Assembly (NCBI RefSeq): GCF_009377235.1
Contig: NZ_VMNX01000068.1
Coordinates: forward strand, 1-40,814
Direction of reading: 5' to 3'
DNA from: Streptomyces acidicola
Lineage (GTDB): Bacteria > Actinomycetota > Actinomycetes > Streptomycetales > Streptomycetaceae
DNA: 40,814 nt
Shown: piece by piece, positions 1-7,238 of the stretch
How the letters are laid out: each line of letters begins with the position of its first letter
Position numbering within the stretch: the first letter of the stretch is position 1
Translations under genes and position numbers: made by a program
Notes under the pieces: model-generated
Seen by the model: the letters and a program-made list of their open reading frames with translations, nothing else
What the model was told of the DNA's origin: nothing
Databases searched by the model: none

Positions 1-1
1 G

Positions 2-1072
2 GAGGAGGAAGTGAACGGGAACGGTCGGGTCGGGCGAGACGGTCGGGTCGGGCGAGACGGCCGGGTGGGACGAGACGGCCAGGTCGGGCGGGTCTTCAAG
101 GCGCGGCGCATCGTGCTCGCAGCCGGCACGTACGGCACCCAGACGCTGCTGCACCGCATGAAGGCGGGTGGCCAACTGCCGTACCTCTCACCGAGGCTGG
201 GCATGCTCACCCGTACGAACTCCGAGGCGCTGGTGGGCGCGCAGACCGACAACCGGCGCTACCGCAAGGCGCACGGCGCTCCCCGGGCCGACTTCACGCG
301 GGGCGTGGCCATCACGTCCTCGATCCACCCCGACGAGAACACTCACATCGAGCCCGTCCGCTACGGCAAGGGCTCCAACGCGATGGGTGGCCTGTCCATC
401 CTCCAGGTGCCGTACGCGGAGGGCTCGTCGAGGGCTCTGGGCTGGCTCGCGCACGCCGCACGGCACCCCTGGCTCGTGGTCCGCTCGCTGTCCAACCGAA
501 GCTGGTCGGAGCGGACCATCATCGGCCTGGTGATGCAGTCGCTGGACAACTCCCTGACCACGTACCTGAAGGACAAGGGCCTGGGGAAGGGCCTGCTGAC
601 GGCACGTCAGGGACACGGCGCCCCCAACCCCAAGCAGATCTGGGCCGCCACGGAGACCGCTTCCGCCCTCGCCGCCGAGATCAACGGCTTCGCCGGCAGC
701 AACGTGGGCGAGCTGATGGGCACCCCGCTCACCGCGCACTTCCTGGGCGGCTGCCCGATCGGGGCGTCCCCCGAGGAAGGCGTGATCGACCCGTACCACC
801 GGCTGTACGGCCACCCGGGCATCTCGGTCGTCGACGGCGCCGCGGTTTCGGCGAACCTCGGCGTGAACCCGTCGCTCACCATCACCGCCCAGGCCGAGCG
901 CGCGATGTCGTACTGGCCCAACAAGGGCGAGGCCGACCCGCGTCCGGCCCCGGGCGCCGCGTACGAGCGGCTGAAGCCGGTGGAGCCCCGGCACCCGGCG
1001 GTCCCGGAGAACGCGTTCGGGGCACTGCGGCTGCCCTTCCTGGGGGTGCCGACGGTACCGCCGAAGAAGTAG
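2..1072 (+). CDS. GMC-family oxidoreductase (cholesterol-oxidase-like), C-terminal part
   Basis: The reading frame is already open at the window edge, so the N-terminal FAD-binding Rossmann part lies outside. The visible part carries a strand that fits the end of the FAD fold (RRIVLAAGTYGTQTLL, about residues 32-47 of the visible frame). Near the C terminus it has the GMC/cholesterol-oxidase signatures HFLGGCPIG and LGVNPSLTITAQAERAM, which hold the catalytic His and Asn region and the FAD contact. Proteins of this family oxidise alcohols or sterols using bound FAD. The substrate cannot be told from this fragment. Just before the conserved strand there is an in-frame tandem repeat of GRVGRD that is not a family feature. 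The GTG at 11 is probably internal rather than the true start. A bidirectional hairpin follows the stop. Confidence 0.88.
   Translation, partial: EEEVNGNGRVGRDGRVGRDGRVGRDGQVGRVFKARRIVLAAGTYGTQTLLHRMKAGGQLPYLSPRLGMLTRTNSEALVGAQTDNRRYRKAHGAPRADFTRGVAITSSIHPDENTHIEPVRYGKGSNAMGGLSILQVPYAEGSSRALGWLAHAARHPWLVVRSLSNRSWSERTIIGLVMQSLDNSLTTYLKDKGLGKGLLTARQGHGAPNPKQIWAATETASALAAEINGFAGSNVGELMGTPLTAHFLGGCPIGASPEEGVIDPYHRLYGHPGISVVDGAAVSANLGVNPSLTITAQAERAMSYWPNKGEADPRPAPGAAYERLKPVEPRHPAVPENAFGALRLPFLGVPTVPPKK
23..94 (+). repeat. 18-bp tandem repeat inside the GMC oxidoreductase gene
   Basis: Four units of 18 bp lie at 23-40, 41-58, 59-76 and 77-94. The first two are identical (ggtcgggtcgggcgagac) and the last two have drifted. 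Each unit is six codons, so the frame is kept and the product gains a GRVGRD-type run. The insertion sits in a loop just before the conserved VLAAGTYGTQ segment. Confidence 0.9.
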
Positions 1073-1182
1073 AGGAAGCAGCGAAGCAGCGAAGCAGAGA
1101 AAAGCAGAGAAAGCAGAGGAAGCAGAGGAAGCAGAGTCAGCAGCGGAGTACGGGAATCCGCGGAAGAAGAGATGCAAGACGA
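1073..1182. repeat. Purine-rich degenerate repeat downstream of the GMC gene
   Basis: The 3' flank of the oxidoreductase gene is a run of imperfect gaagcagag / gaagcagcg units from about 1073 to 1135, unusually A-rich for this genome. The units resemble the gene's own last codons (gaagaagtagaggaagcag), so it may be a slipped copy of the 3' end. No gene is visible here. Confidence 0.6.
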
Positions 1183-1218
1183 GAAGGACCCGCGCTCCCC
1201 TCCGAGCGCGGGTCCTTC
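1183..1218. terminator. Bidirectional terminator between convergent genes
   Basis: This is a perfect 15-bp inverted repeat, gaaggacccgcgctc at 1183-1197 and its complement at 1204-1218, with a 6-nt loop. A T-rich stretch follows on the plus strand (ttgttt). It lies between the convergent oxidoreductase gene (stop at 1072) and the LAETG-protein gene (stop at 1262), so it can serve both. Confidence 0.88.
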
Positions 1219-1261
1219 TTGTTTGTGCGAGGCGTGATGCCTTACGCGGCTCGCGGTGGTC

Positions 1262-2317
1262 CTAGGCGACGGCGTCCGCACCCTTGCGGCGGCGGACCAG
1301 GAACACGGCGCCCGCACCCGCGACGACGGCGATGCCGCCCACGAGGCCGATCACCGGCAGCGCGGAGCTCGACCCGGTCTCGGCGAGGTTGCCCTTCGGC
1401 AGCTCGGAGACATCGCCCTGCGGCTTCTTCACGGAGTCCTTCTCGCCCTTGCCCTTGTCGCCCGGGTCACTCGGGTCGGCCTCACCCGGGTTCGGGTTCG
1501 AGGAGCCGGCCTTCAGCACCTCGAAGTCGTACTGAGCCCAGCCCTCGGCGATGCAGTCCTGGTCGTTGACCTTGTCGAGGTAGGCGCCGGAACCGAAGGA
1601 CCAGGCGTCGCCCGCGGGTGCCTTCGCGTCGATGCTGACGCGCAGGTCGAACTTCTGGCTCGCCTTCGCCTTCAGCTCGTCGACGTAGGCGAAGTAGTCA
1701 CCGGCCCACTCGTCGTTCCCGATCCGGGTCCACTTGCCGTCCTCGGGGTTCTTGAACTCCAAGTCGATGTAGGGGCTGAGGAACTTGTCCTCGTCCAGTT
1801 CGTAGTTCTCGATCTCGGCGTAGAAGGCGACGCCGTCGATGTCCACGCTGCTGTCGTTCGTGACGACCAGCTGGAACGAGTGGGCGCCGCTGCCCGCGAC
1901 GATCTTGCCGGGCAGGCCCTTGACCTGCGCGGACACCTTGGCGTCGCCGTAGTCCTCGTCCAGTTCCTCGCAGAACGGGATCTCGGGGTCGGAGGGGTCC
2001 TCCGGCTCGCTCGACTGGGACGGGGTGGTCGTCGGGGTCTGGGACTCGGTCGGGTCCGTCTCGCCCTCTTCCTCCTCTTCCTCGGTCGCCGGCGCGGACG
2101 TGGAGGGGGTGGCCTCCGGCTCCGAGGTCGTGGTGGGCGGAGTGCTCTCCGGCGTCGTCTCGGGGGCGGACTCGGGCGGGGCCTCGGGCGCGCTCGCGCT
2201 CGGGGTCTCGCTCGAGGTCGACGGCTCCTCGGCGAACGCGGCCGGGGCCGACAGCAGGGCCAGCGGCGCAAGGACTGCCGTCGTGGCCGCCGTGGCCAGA
2301 GTGCGGCGAAGCTTCAT
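1262..2317 (-). CDS. LAETG-anchored cell-surface protein (class E sortase substrate)
   Basis: This 351-residue protein has every part of a sortase-anchored surface protein. There is an N-terminal signal peptide (MKLRRTLATAATTAVLAPLA, cleavage near AFAEEP). A long Ser/Thr/Pro/Glu-rich stalk (about residues 33-110) and a beta-rich extracellular domain (about 120-275) follow. At the C terminus is LAETG (residues 311-315), then a hydrophobic segment and the basic tail RRRKGADAVA. LAXTG is the known recognition motif of Streptomyces class E sortases, which link such proteins to peptidoglycan. The start at 2317 was chosen over the longer frame to 2437 because the signal peptide begins there and a GAGG-type ribosome site lies just upstream. 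No sortase gene is in the window. Its ligand or role is unknown. Confidence 0.87.
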   Translation of the reverse strand: MKLRRTLATAATTAVLAPLALLSAPAAFAEEPSTSSETPSASAPEAPPESAPETTPESTPPTTTSEPEATPSTSAPATEEEEEEGETDPTESQTPTTTPSQSSEPEDPSDPEIPFCEELDEDYGDAKVSAQVKGLPGKIVAGSGAHSFQLVVTNDSSVDIDGVAFYAEIENYELDEDKFLSPYIDLEFKNPEDGKWTRIGNDEWAGDYFAYVDELKAKASQKFDLRVSIDAKAPAGDAWSFGSGAYLDKVNDQDCIAEGWAQYDFEVLKAGSSNPNPGEADPSDPGDKGKGEKDSVKKPQGDVSELPKGNLAETGSSSALPVIGLVGGIAVVAGAGAVFLVRRRKGADAVA

Positions 2318-2505
2318 CGAGACCTCATACGAATACGGGGCGGGGGGTGGCGGCCACACCGCGGGCCGCGGGCATGGCTGTTGGTTTCTGCACACCTGTG
2401 ACCCCCGAGACCTGAGAAGGGTTGCGTCCGACTTCACAGAATCCTTATGTGTGTTGGGTCACATGCGGATGGAGGTCGGGGCATGGCGCGATATTGCGAC
2501 GCTGT
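2318..2505. other. Divergent intergenic region, left part
   Basis: Together with 2506-2705 this separates the divergent LAETG-protein and lipoprotein genes, so promoters for both should lie here. I cannot assign a convincing -35/-10 pair. The longer reading frame running back from the LAETG gene through this stretch has no good start and no protein-like composition. Confidence 0.4.
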
Positions 2506-2577
2506 CATGCCCCCATGCCTCCATGCCCCCATGCCTCCATGCCTCCATGCCTCCATGCCTCCATGCCGTCATGCCGT
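2506..2577. repeat. 8-bp tandem repeat (catgcctc type), nine units
   Basis: Nine consecutive 8-bp units run from 2506 to 2577. The units are catgcccc, catgcctc, catgcccc, four of catgcctc, then two of catgccgt. It lies in the intergenic region about 130 bp upstream of the lipoprotein start. Eight is not a multiple of three and no gene crosses it, so copy-number change would alter promoter spacing rather than protein sequence. Confidence 0.93.
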
Positions 2578-2705
2578 CATACTGTGATGTCGCGTACATG
2601 ATGTGATGTGTGTCGACTCGGATGAAACTGTCCGAGTCTTGTGGGGTGCATACGAGGCCGCATGCGAGGCGTGCAGGCCTGCGTCGGAGCCGAAGGTGGG
2701 GGAAC

Positions 2706-3506
2706 GTGAAGTCAAGGATGTTGCGGGCAGCCGTGGCCGTCTCGGTCGTGGCCGCACTGGGATTCACCGCAGCGTGCGGTGGGGGCGGCGACAAGGGCGA
2801 CGTCGTGGAGAAGCCGACGGGGTCTGCCGCCACCGAGGCAGCCACCAAGGCCGCCGATGAAGAGAAGGGCGGCGAGGGCGGAGCTGGGGGCAGTGATGCG
2901 GGCAGTGCCGGCCAGAGCCCGTTGACCGAGGCCCAGTTGGAGAAGGCCGCTCTGGCGAGCGGTGACGCCAAGAGCTACAAGATCGCGAAGACGCCCGAGG
3001 GGGACATCCCCGCCGAGTCCGTGCCCGCCGAGCCGGCCGCCTGCCAGTCGATCGCGGACATGTTCTTCTTCACCTCCACCCCGAGGGCCGAGGCCCGCGC
3101 GGCCCGCACCCTCACCGCCAGGAACGAGCTCGACGCGACGGTCGTCTCGCTCGCTCTGCTCGCGTACGAGCAGAGCGACGCCGAGAAGGTGATCGCCGAC
3201 CTGCGCGCCAAGTCGAAGTCGTGCACCACCTACGAGCACGCCGACTACAAGCACCGCGGCGTCAAGGCCCTGCCGGCACCCAAGCAGGGCGACGAGGCGG
3301 TCTCGTTCAAGCTGACGAGCTCCATCGAGGGCACCGACGTGCCGATGACCTTCACGATCGTTCGCAGCGGGTCGACGCTTGCGGCGTTCTACGCGATGAA
3401 CCTCGACGCGGACAAGGTGCAGGTGCCGGCTGAGGTGATCGAGGCGCAGCTGACAAAGCTGACAAAGCTGATGAAACTGACGAAGCCGGAGAAGGCGTCG
3501 GGCTGA
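2706..3506 (+). CDS. Putative secreted lipoprotein
   Basis: This 266-residue protein starts at GTG 2706, preceded by a ggtgggggaa ribosome site. It has a lipoprotein signal: a basic start, a hydrophobic stretch and then GFTAAC with the lipidated Cys at residue 24. The -3 residue is Thr rather than the usual Leu, so the lipobox is slightly unusual. A low-complexity Gly/Ala/Lys/Glu linker follows (about 25-75), then a folded domain (about 80-250). This resembles the small actinobacterial lipoproteins that share a LolA/LprG-like or PknH-sensor-like size, but I recognise no named family. The C terminus ends in a 9-bp DNA repeat at 3450-3485 encoding LTKLTKLMKLTK. It is followed by a strong hairpin, so it is probably monocistronic. 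Confidence 0.78.
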   Translation: MKSRMLRAAVAVSVVAALGFTAACGGGGDKGDVVEKPTGSAATEAATKAADEEKGGEGGAGGSDAGSAGQSPLTEAQLEKAALASGDAKSYKIAKTPEGDIPAESVPAEPAACQSIADMFFFTSTPRAEARAARTLTARNELDATVVSLALLAYEQSDAEKVIADLRAKSKSCTTYEHADYKHRGVKALPAPKQGDEAVSFKLTSSIEGTDVPMTFTIVRSGSTLAAFYAMNLDADKVQVPAEVIEAQLTKLTKLMKLTKPEKASG

Positions 3507-3559
3507 GCCGAAGCGGAAAACGCTCGGTTGATCGGCTCGGTGTTCCGCGCGCCGGACGG

Positions 3560-3597
3560 CGAAGAGCCCCGCGGGGTGCGTCCCGCGGGGCTCTTCG
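3560..3597 (+). terminator. Terminator of the lipoprotein gene
   Basis: This is a perfect 16-bp inverted repeat, cgaagagccccgcggg at 3560-3575 with its complement at 3582-3597 and a 6-nt loop. It lies 54 bp after the lipoprotein stop. There is no T-tract, which is common for Streptomyces terminators. Two more hairpins follow at once, at 3604-3630 and 3637-3661. Confidence 0.85.
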
Positions 3598-4136
3598 GAG
3601 TCAGCACCGGCGTCAGGGCAGCGCCGGTGCTTGGGGAGCGGCGCCGGGGGGTTGCGCCGCTTGATTGGTTCTCGGTGTGCCGACCGCCGGGCGGCGCCTT
3701 GGCGCACTGGGGAAGCGCGCGTGGTCTCGACCTTTGGCAGTCGGGCTGTGCAGTGCGGTTGTCCGGTGCGGGCTGTCCCTGCATCGTGCTGGATGGGGCA
3801 CGGCCTCCGCAACCGTTTCGACCACCCTTGAACAGATTCCGCCGATCGGCTCCGGGCGTCCCCGAAGCCGACCGTTCTCTTGGGTGACCGGGCTGCTGTC
3901 CCCTGCCGTCCGGTCACGACCCTGGAGCGAGGTCCCACGGCGCACAGCACGATCCGTACGCCTCATCGCCCCAGCGGAGCCACGCGTGGTTCTTTCGGAC
4001 CCGCGCCTGGCTGGCGCGGACACCGGGACCAACGAGGCGTGCCGTACGGCGGTCACGCGCCGTCCGGGTGAGAGGGAGTGCGGACGGGCGTGCGCCGGGC
4101 TCGCGTGCGGGGTGGTGCGCCGGTGCAGGGGGTTGT
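3598..4136. other. Intergenic region with two extra hairpins, otherwise no recognised feature
   Basis: Hairpins lie at 3604-3612/3622-3630 (gcaccggcg arms) and 3637-3644/3654-3661 (agcggcgc arms). With the preceding terminator they make three stem-loops in 100 bp. From 3662 to 4136 I see nothing I can support. Frames exist on both strands, but they are Arg/Pro-rich, lack good ribosome sites and match no family I know. No tRNA-like T-arm is present. Confidence 0.5.
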
Positions 4137-4442
4137 TCAGATACGGCCCCGGCACAGTTCCAGCAAGGTCATGGCGAGGGAGGTGCCGGGCTTGCCGAGG
4201 GCCTCGCTGTAGTGGGTGAGGATTTCCATCTCGCGGGAGAGGTTCACGCGGCGGCCGCCGGAGGCGATGCGGGCGTCCTGGATGACGGCTGAGATGGCCA
4301 TCCGTTCCTGGACGAGCCCGATGATCCGGTCGTCCAGAGCGTCGATGCGTTCGCGTGCGCCCGTGATCACATCGGCCGCCGCCTCGGTGCGGGCGCCGGT
4401 CTTCTCGGTGGAGGTGGGCGTGGTGGGCGTGGTGGCGGTCAT
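4137..4442 (-). CDS. Chorismate mutase, AroQ (type II) class
   Basis: This 101-residue protein converts chorismate to prephenate, the branch step to Phe and Tyr. After a Thr-rich N terminus, one all-alpha CM_2 domain fills residues 25-95. It contains ERIDALDDRIIGLVQERMAI, SREMEILTHYSEALGK and LLELCRGR. Compared with the E. coli P-protein mutase, the Arg of QERM (Arg28 equivalent) and the Arg-Glu of SREME (Arg51/Glu52) are present, and Lys39 is replaced by Arg. The ATG at 4442 was chosen because AAGGAG sits 8 nt before it. The alternative ATG at 4472 has a poor site. A candidate leader peptide (4632-4561) and a strong hairpin (4508-4538) precede it on the same strand, suggesting attenuation. 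No dehydratase or dehydrogenase domain is fused. Confidence 0.88.
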   Translation of the reverse strand: MTATTPTTPTSTEKTGARTEAAADVITGARERIDALDDRIIGLVQERMAISAVIQDARIASGGRRVNLSREMEILTHYSEALGKPGTSLAMTLLELCRGRI

Positions 4443-4507
4443 CGCGGGGGCTCCTTGTTCCGTGTTCGTCATGGATGCCCCGGAGCGGCAGGACCTGGAA
4501 ACGACGA

Positions 4508-4538
4508 GGCGCCCCGGGCCTTGTCGGCCCGGGGCGCC
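4508..4538 (-). terminator. GC-rich hairpin upstream of the chorismate mutase gene (possible attenuator)
   Basis: A perfect 13-bp stem (ggcgccccgggcc with its complement) has a 5-nt loop. On the minus strand it is followed by tcgtcgttt. It lies 22 nt after the stop of the candidate leader peptide and 65 nt before the chorismate mutase start, which is where an intrinsic attenuator would be. It could instead be a plain terminator. There is no other gene upstream on this strand for it to end. Confidence 0.7.
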
Positions 4539-4560
4539 TGGGAAGTCGCTTGTCAGTTGC

Positions 4561-4632
4561 TCAAGCAGCACGACCATGGCAGCCGGTGGGCCGGTTGCCA
4601 TAGGTAAAGACGAACGTCTGGTGCTCGAGCAT
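4561..4632 (-). CDS. Candidate leader peptide of the chorismate mutase gene
   Basis: This is a 23-codon frame beginning MLEHQTFVFTYG and ending with TGA at 4561. Codons 7-11 are Phe-Val-Phe-Thr-Tyr, including TTT and TAT, both rare in this GC-rich genome. A hairpin (tgccat at 4596-4601 pairing with atggca at 4576-4581, with an inner ccgg/ccgg pairing) begins exactly at the Tyr codon. A ribosome stalled on the Phe/Tyr codons would therefore block it. A second hairpin (gcttg/caagc) and the terminator-like hairpin at 4508-4538 follow. This is the layout of an aromatic amino acid attenuator. There is no ribosome site, and a -10-like CATACT ends 6 nt before the ATG, so the transcript may be leaderless. 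This is inference from sequence alone. I do not know a described homologue. Confidence 0.55.
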   Translation of the reverse strand: MLEHQTFVFTYGNRPTGCHGRAA

Positions 4633-4638
4633 GCGAGC

Positions 4639-4668
4639 AGTATGGCCCTGGGCAGGGGCGGAGACCAA
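4639..4668 (-). promoter_or_regulatory. Candidate promoter of the leader peptide / chorismate mutase transcript
   Basis: On the minus strand, TTGGTC (4663-4668) and CATACT (4639-4644) are separated by 18 nt. The ATG of the leader peptide begins 6 nt after the -10, so transcription would start at or next to the A of the ATG. Confidence 0.5.
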
Positions 4669-4791
4669 GTGGGTTCGGATGGTGAGATGGCGCAGGCCAG
4701 ACAGTGCAGGGGGCGGAGCCCCTGGCGATGGGACGGGCAGGGGTGGCGGGGCGAAAAACCGGCGCAGGCACCCCGAATCAACACCCCCGGT

Positions 4792-4797
4792 TAGACT
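4792..4797 (+). promoter_or_regulatory. -10-like element of guaA
   Basis: TAGACT matches the TAnnnT -10 pattern and lies 40 bp before the guaA start. No clear -35 is seen at the right distance. Confidence 0.4.
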
Positions 4798-4837
4798 CGG
4801 CAGCACAGACCCCCGCCCAACCGCCGGAAGGCACCCC

Positions 4838-6418
4838 GTGTCATCAGCGACCCCCGCTGCCGCCACCCCCGACACCGTCCTGGTCGTCGACTTCGGCGCG
4901 CAGTACGCCCAGCTCATCGCCCGCCGAGTCCGTGAGGCCCGGGTCTACAGCGAGATCGTGCCGAGCACCATGCCGGTCGCGGAGATGCTCGCCAAGAACC
5001 CGGCGGCGATCATCCTCTCCGGCGGCCCCTCGTCGGTCTACGCTGAGAGCGCCCCCCGTCTGGACCGCGAGATCTTCGAGTCCGGGGTCCCTGTCTTCGG
5101 TATGTGCTACGGCTTCCAGCTGATGGCCCAGGTCCTCGGCGGCACGGTCGACAACACCGGCGCGCGCGAGTACGGCCGTACGTCCCTTCACGTCTCCAAG
5201 CCGGGCTCCACCCTCTTCGAGGGCACCCCGGGCGAGCAGTCGGTGTGGATGTCCCACGGTGACGCGTGCAGCGCCGCCCCCGAGGGCTTCACCGTCACGG
5301 CCTCCACGGACGTCGTCCCGGTCGCCGCCTTCGAGAACGACGAGAAGAAGCTGTACGGCGTCCAGTACCACCCCGAGGTCATGCACTCCACGCACGGCCA
5401 GCAGGTCCTGGAGCACTTCCTGTACCGGGGCGCGGGCCTCACCCCTTCCTGGACCACCGGCAACGTGATCGAGGAGCAGGTCGCGGCCATCCGCGAGCAG
5501 GTCGGCACCAGGCGCGCGATCTGCGGCCTCTCCGGCGGCGTGGACTCGGCGGTCGCCGCAGCCCTCGTGCAGAGGGCCATCGGCTCCCAGCTGACCTGCG
5601 TGTACGTCGACCACGGCCTGATGCGCAAGGGCGAGACCGAGCAGGTCGAGAAGGACTTCGTCGGGGCCACCGGCGTTCAGCTGAAGGTCGTCGACGCCGA
5701 GGAGCGTTTCCTCAAGGCGCTCGCCGGGGTCACCGACCCCGAGGAGAAGCGGAAGATCATCGGCCGCGAGTTCATCCGGGTCTTCGAGCAGGCCCAGGCG
5801 GAGATCATCGCGGACGAGGGCCCCGAGGTGGCGTTCCTTGTCCAGGGCACCCTCTACCCGGACGTGGTCGAGTCCGGCGGCGGCACCGGCACCGCCAACA
5901 TCAAGTCGCACCACAACGTGGGCGGCCTCCCCGAGGACCTGGAGTTCGAGCTCATCGAGCCGCTCCGCAAGCTCTTCAAGGACGAGGTCCGTATGGTCGG
6001 CCAGGAGCTCGGCCTGCCGGACGAGATCGTCCAGCGTCAGCCGTTCCCGGGCCCCGGCCTCGGTATCCGTATCGTCGGCGAGGTCACCAAGGACCGCCTC
6101 GACCTGCTCCGCGAGGCCGACGCCATCGCCCGCGAGGAACTGACGGCCGCAGGCCTCGACCGCGACATCTGGCAGTGCCCCGTGGTGCTGCTCGCGGACG
6201 TACGCAGCGTCGGCGTCCAGGGCGACGGCCGGACGTACGGCCACCCGATCGTCCTCCGCCCCGTGTCGAGTGAGGACGCGATGACGGCCGACTGGTCGCG
6301 CCTGCCGTACGACGTCCTCGCTCGCATCTCCACCCGCATCACGAACGAGGTCAAGGACGTCAACCGGGTCGTCCTGGACGTGACGAGCAAGCCACCGGGG
6401 ACCATCGAGTGGGAGTGA
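4838..6418 (+). CDS. guaA: GMP synthase (glutamine-hydrolysing)
   Basis: This cytosolic enzyme aminates XMP to GMP with ATP and glutamine. The 526 residues match the usual length. The N-terminal glutamine amidotransferase (about 13-205) has the nucleophile Cys90 in GMCYGFQLM and the His-Glu pair in VQYHPEV. The ATP-pyrophosphatase part has the P-loop LSGGVDSAVAA. The C-terminal dimerisation domain has the conserved QPFPGPGLGIRI and ends in KPPGTIEWE, the typical GuaA C terminus. GTG 4838 is preferred over the longer upstream frame. It has a GGAAGG site and gives the family length, whereas the upstream part is low complexity. It is divergent to the chorismate mutase leader. Confidence 0.97.
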   Translation: MSSATPAAATPDTVLVVDFGAQYAQLIARRVREARVYSEIVPSTMPVAEMLAKNPAAIILSGGPSSVYAESAPRLDREIFESGVPVFGMCYGFQLMAQVLGGTVDNTGAREYGRTSLHVSKPGSTLFEGTPGEQSVWMSHGDACSAAPEGFTVTASTDVVPVAAFENDEKKLYGVQYHPEVMHSTHGQQVLEHFLYRGAGLTPSWTTGNVIEEQVAAIREQVGTRRAICGLSGGVDSAVAAALVQRAIGSQLTCVYVDHGLMRKGETEQVEKDFVGATGVQLKVVDAEERFLKALAGVTDPEEKRKIIGREFIRVFEQAQAEIIADEGPEVAFLVQGTLYPDVVESGGGTGTANIKSHHNVGGLPEDLEFELIEPLRKLFKDEVRMVGQELGLPDEIVQRQPFPGPGLGIRIVGEVTKDRLDLLREADAIAREELTAAGLDRDIWQCPVVLLADVRSVGVQGDGRTYGHPIVLRPVSSEDAMTADWSRLPYDVLARISTRITNEVKDVNRVVLDVTSKPPGTIEWE

Positions 6419-6440
6419 GCCCCTTCGCGTTTTCTGGGGC

Positions 6441-6508
6441 TCAGGTCCGTTTGAGGGCCGGGACCGTTTGAGCATCAGGTCCGTTTGAGCGTCAGGTCCG
6501 TTTGAGCG
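6441..6508. repeat. Tandem copies of the 3' end of the PPOX gene
   Basis: Near-identical copies of tcaggtccgtttgagcg are at 6475-6491 and 6492-6508, and a copy lacking the last two bases is at 6441-6455. A decayed copy lies around 6456-6474. The unit at 6492-6508 is the real 3' end of the minus-strand PPOX gene (codons LKRT and stop). The others repeat this end, including the stop codon, downstream of it. Confidence 0.85.
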
Positions 6509-6986
6509 TGCGCACCGGCTCTCCGGGCTTCCAGACCTGGACGACCAGGTACTTGTCGCCCTCGATGTAGGTCCGTACGACCTCCATCAACTCGGTGCGG
6601 AAGAGGTGGAACGGCTCCGGCGGTTCCACCTCTCGCGTGTAGCGGGCCTTCGTCTCCGGGTCCTCGACCTCGATTGCCCGCCCGCTGATCCGTACGTCAC
6701 CGCCACTCATCTCCGTACCCGAGCCCGGATTCGCCTGGATCGCGAACCGCGGATCGCGCCGCAGGTCGAGGGCCTTGAGCGAGTCCGGCATCATGCCGAG
6801 CCACAGCTCACCGCCCAGGAAACGGACCTCGAGCCCGGTCGTGCGCGGCGAACCGTCCTTGCGGAGCGTCGCGAGGACGTGGTGCGTGAAGGCGCCGAAG
6901 CGCTCCTCGACGGTTCCGGCGAGGTCGGGTTCGGCGCCGGCGAAGGCGGCCCAGTTCGTACCCGTGTTCACATCGATGTGGTTCAT
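6492..6986 (-). CDS. Pyridoxamine 5'-phosphate oxidase-family (split-barrel flavin-binding) protein
   Basis: This 164-residue protein has the PPOX/FMN-binding split-barrel pattern. VLATLRKDGSPRTTGLEVRFLGGELWLGM is followed by DLRRDPRFAIQANP, a central strand DVRISGRAIEVEDPE, and the C-terminal segment with LFRTELMEVVRTYIEGDKYLVVQVWKP. Relatives bind FMN, F420 or haem and act on small redox substrates. The cofactor cannot be told here. The ATG at 6986 lacks a clear ribosome site. It overlaps the stop (ATGA) of a 7-codon frame (MSARLAA, 7006-6983) that has GAAGG upstream, so translation may be coupled. The 3' end has been tandemly copied downstream. Confidence 0.82.
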   Translation of the reverse strand: MNHIDVNTGTNWAAFAGAEPDLAGTVEERFGAFTHHVLATLRKDGSPRTTGLEVRFLGGELWLGMMPDSLKALDLRRDPRFAIQANPGSGTEMSGGDVRISGRAIEVEDPETKARYTREVEPPEPFHLFRTELMEVVRTYIEGDKYLVVQVWKPGEPVRTLKRT

Positions 6987-7006
6987 GCGGCGAGTCTGGC
7001 GCTCAT
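6983..7006 (-). CDS. Possible 7-codon upstream ORF coupled to the PPOX gene
   Basis: ATG at 7006 begins MSARLAA and its TGA overlaps the ATG of the PPOX gene (ATGA). A GAAGG sequence lies upstream of this mini-frame, while the PPOX start has none. It may pass ribosomes on to the PPOX start. This is only a positional argument. Confidence 0.25.
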   Translation of the reverse strand: MSARLAA

Positions 7007-7238
7007 ACCCGACACCTTCTGTCGCGTATTCCGGCTCTCTTGTTGTGGCGGTGAGGGCGCGGGGCGAGGGTACGGGGGCGAGGTCGTGGGGCGACGGCGT
7101 GGTGGCGGCGTCGTGAGGGGCGATGCGCATCCGTGACTTCCGTAACGGTTACGCACACTCTTCACTCGACGGCCCTGTCCTCTTACGGGGACTGAGGGTA
7201 ACTTCCGCTCCGTACAGGAACCCAGTGCTGGAGGACAT

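Noticed and set aside
2506..2577. CRISPR array
   Set aside because: The units are 8 bp with no spacers, so it is a simple tandem repeat. No cas gene is present.
3613..4155. 180-codon minus-strand frame in the intergenic region
   Set aside because: No ribosome site, basic low-complexity product, no family resemblance.
4838..6418. Guanine or ppGpp riboswitch before guaA
   Set aside because: The upstream 200 bp show no purine-aptamer core and mainly belong to the divergent chorismate mutase leader.
6482..6508. Terminator in the PPOX 3' repeats
   Set aside because: The copies are direct repeats and form no stem.
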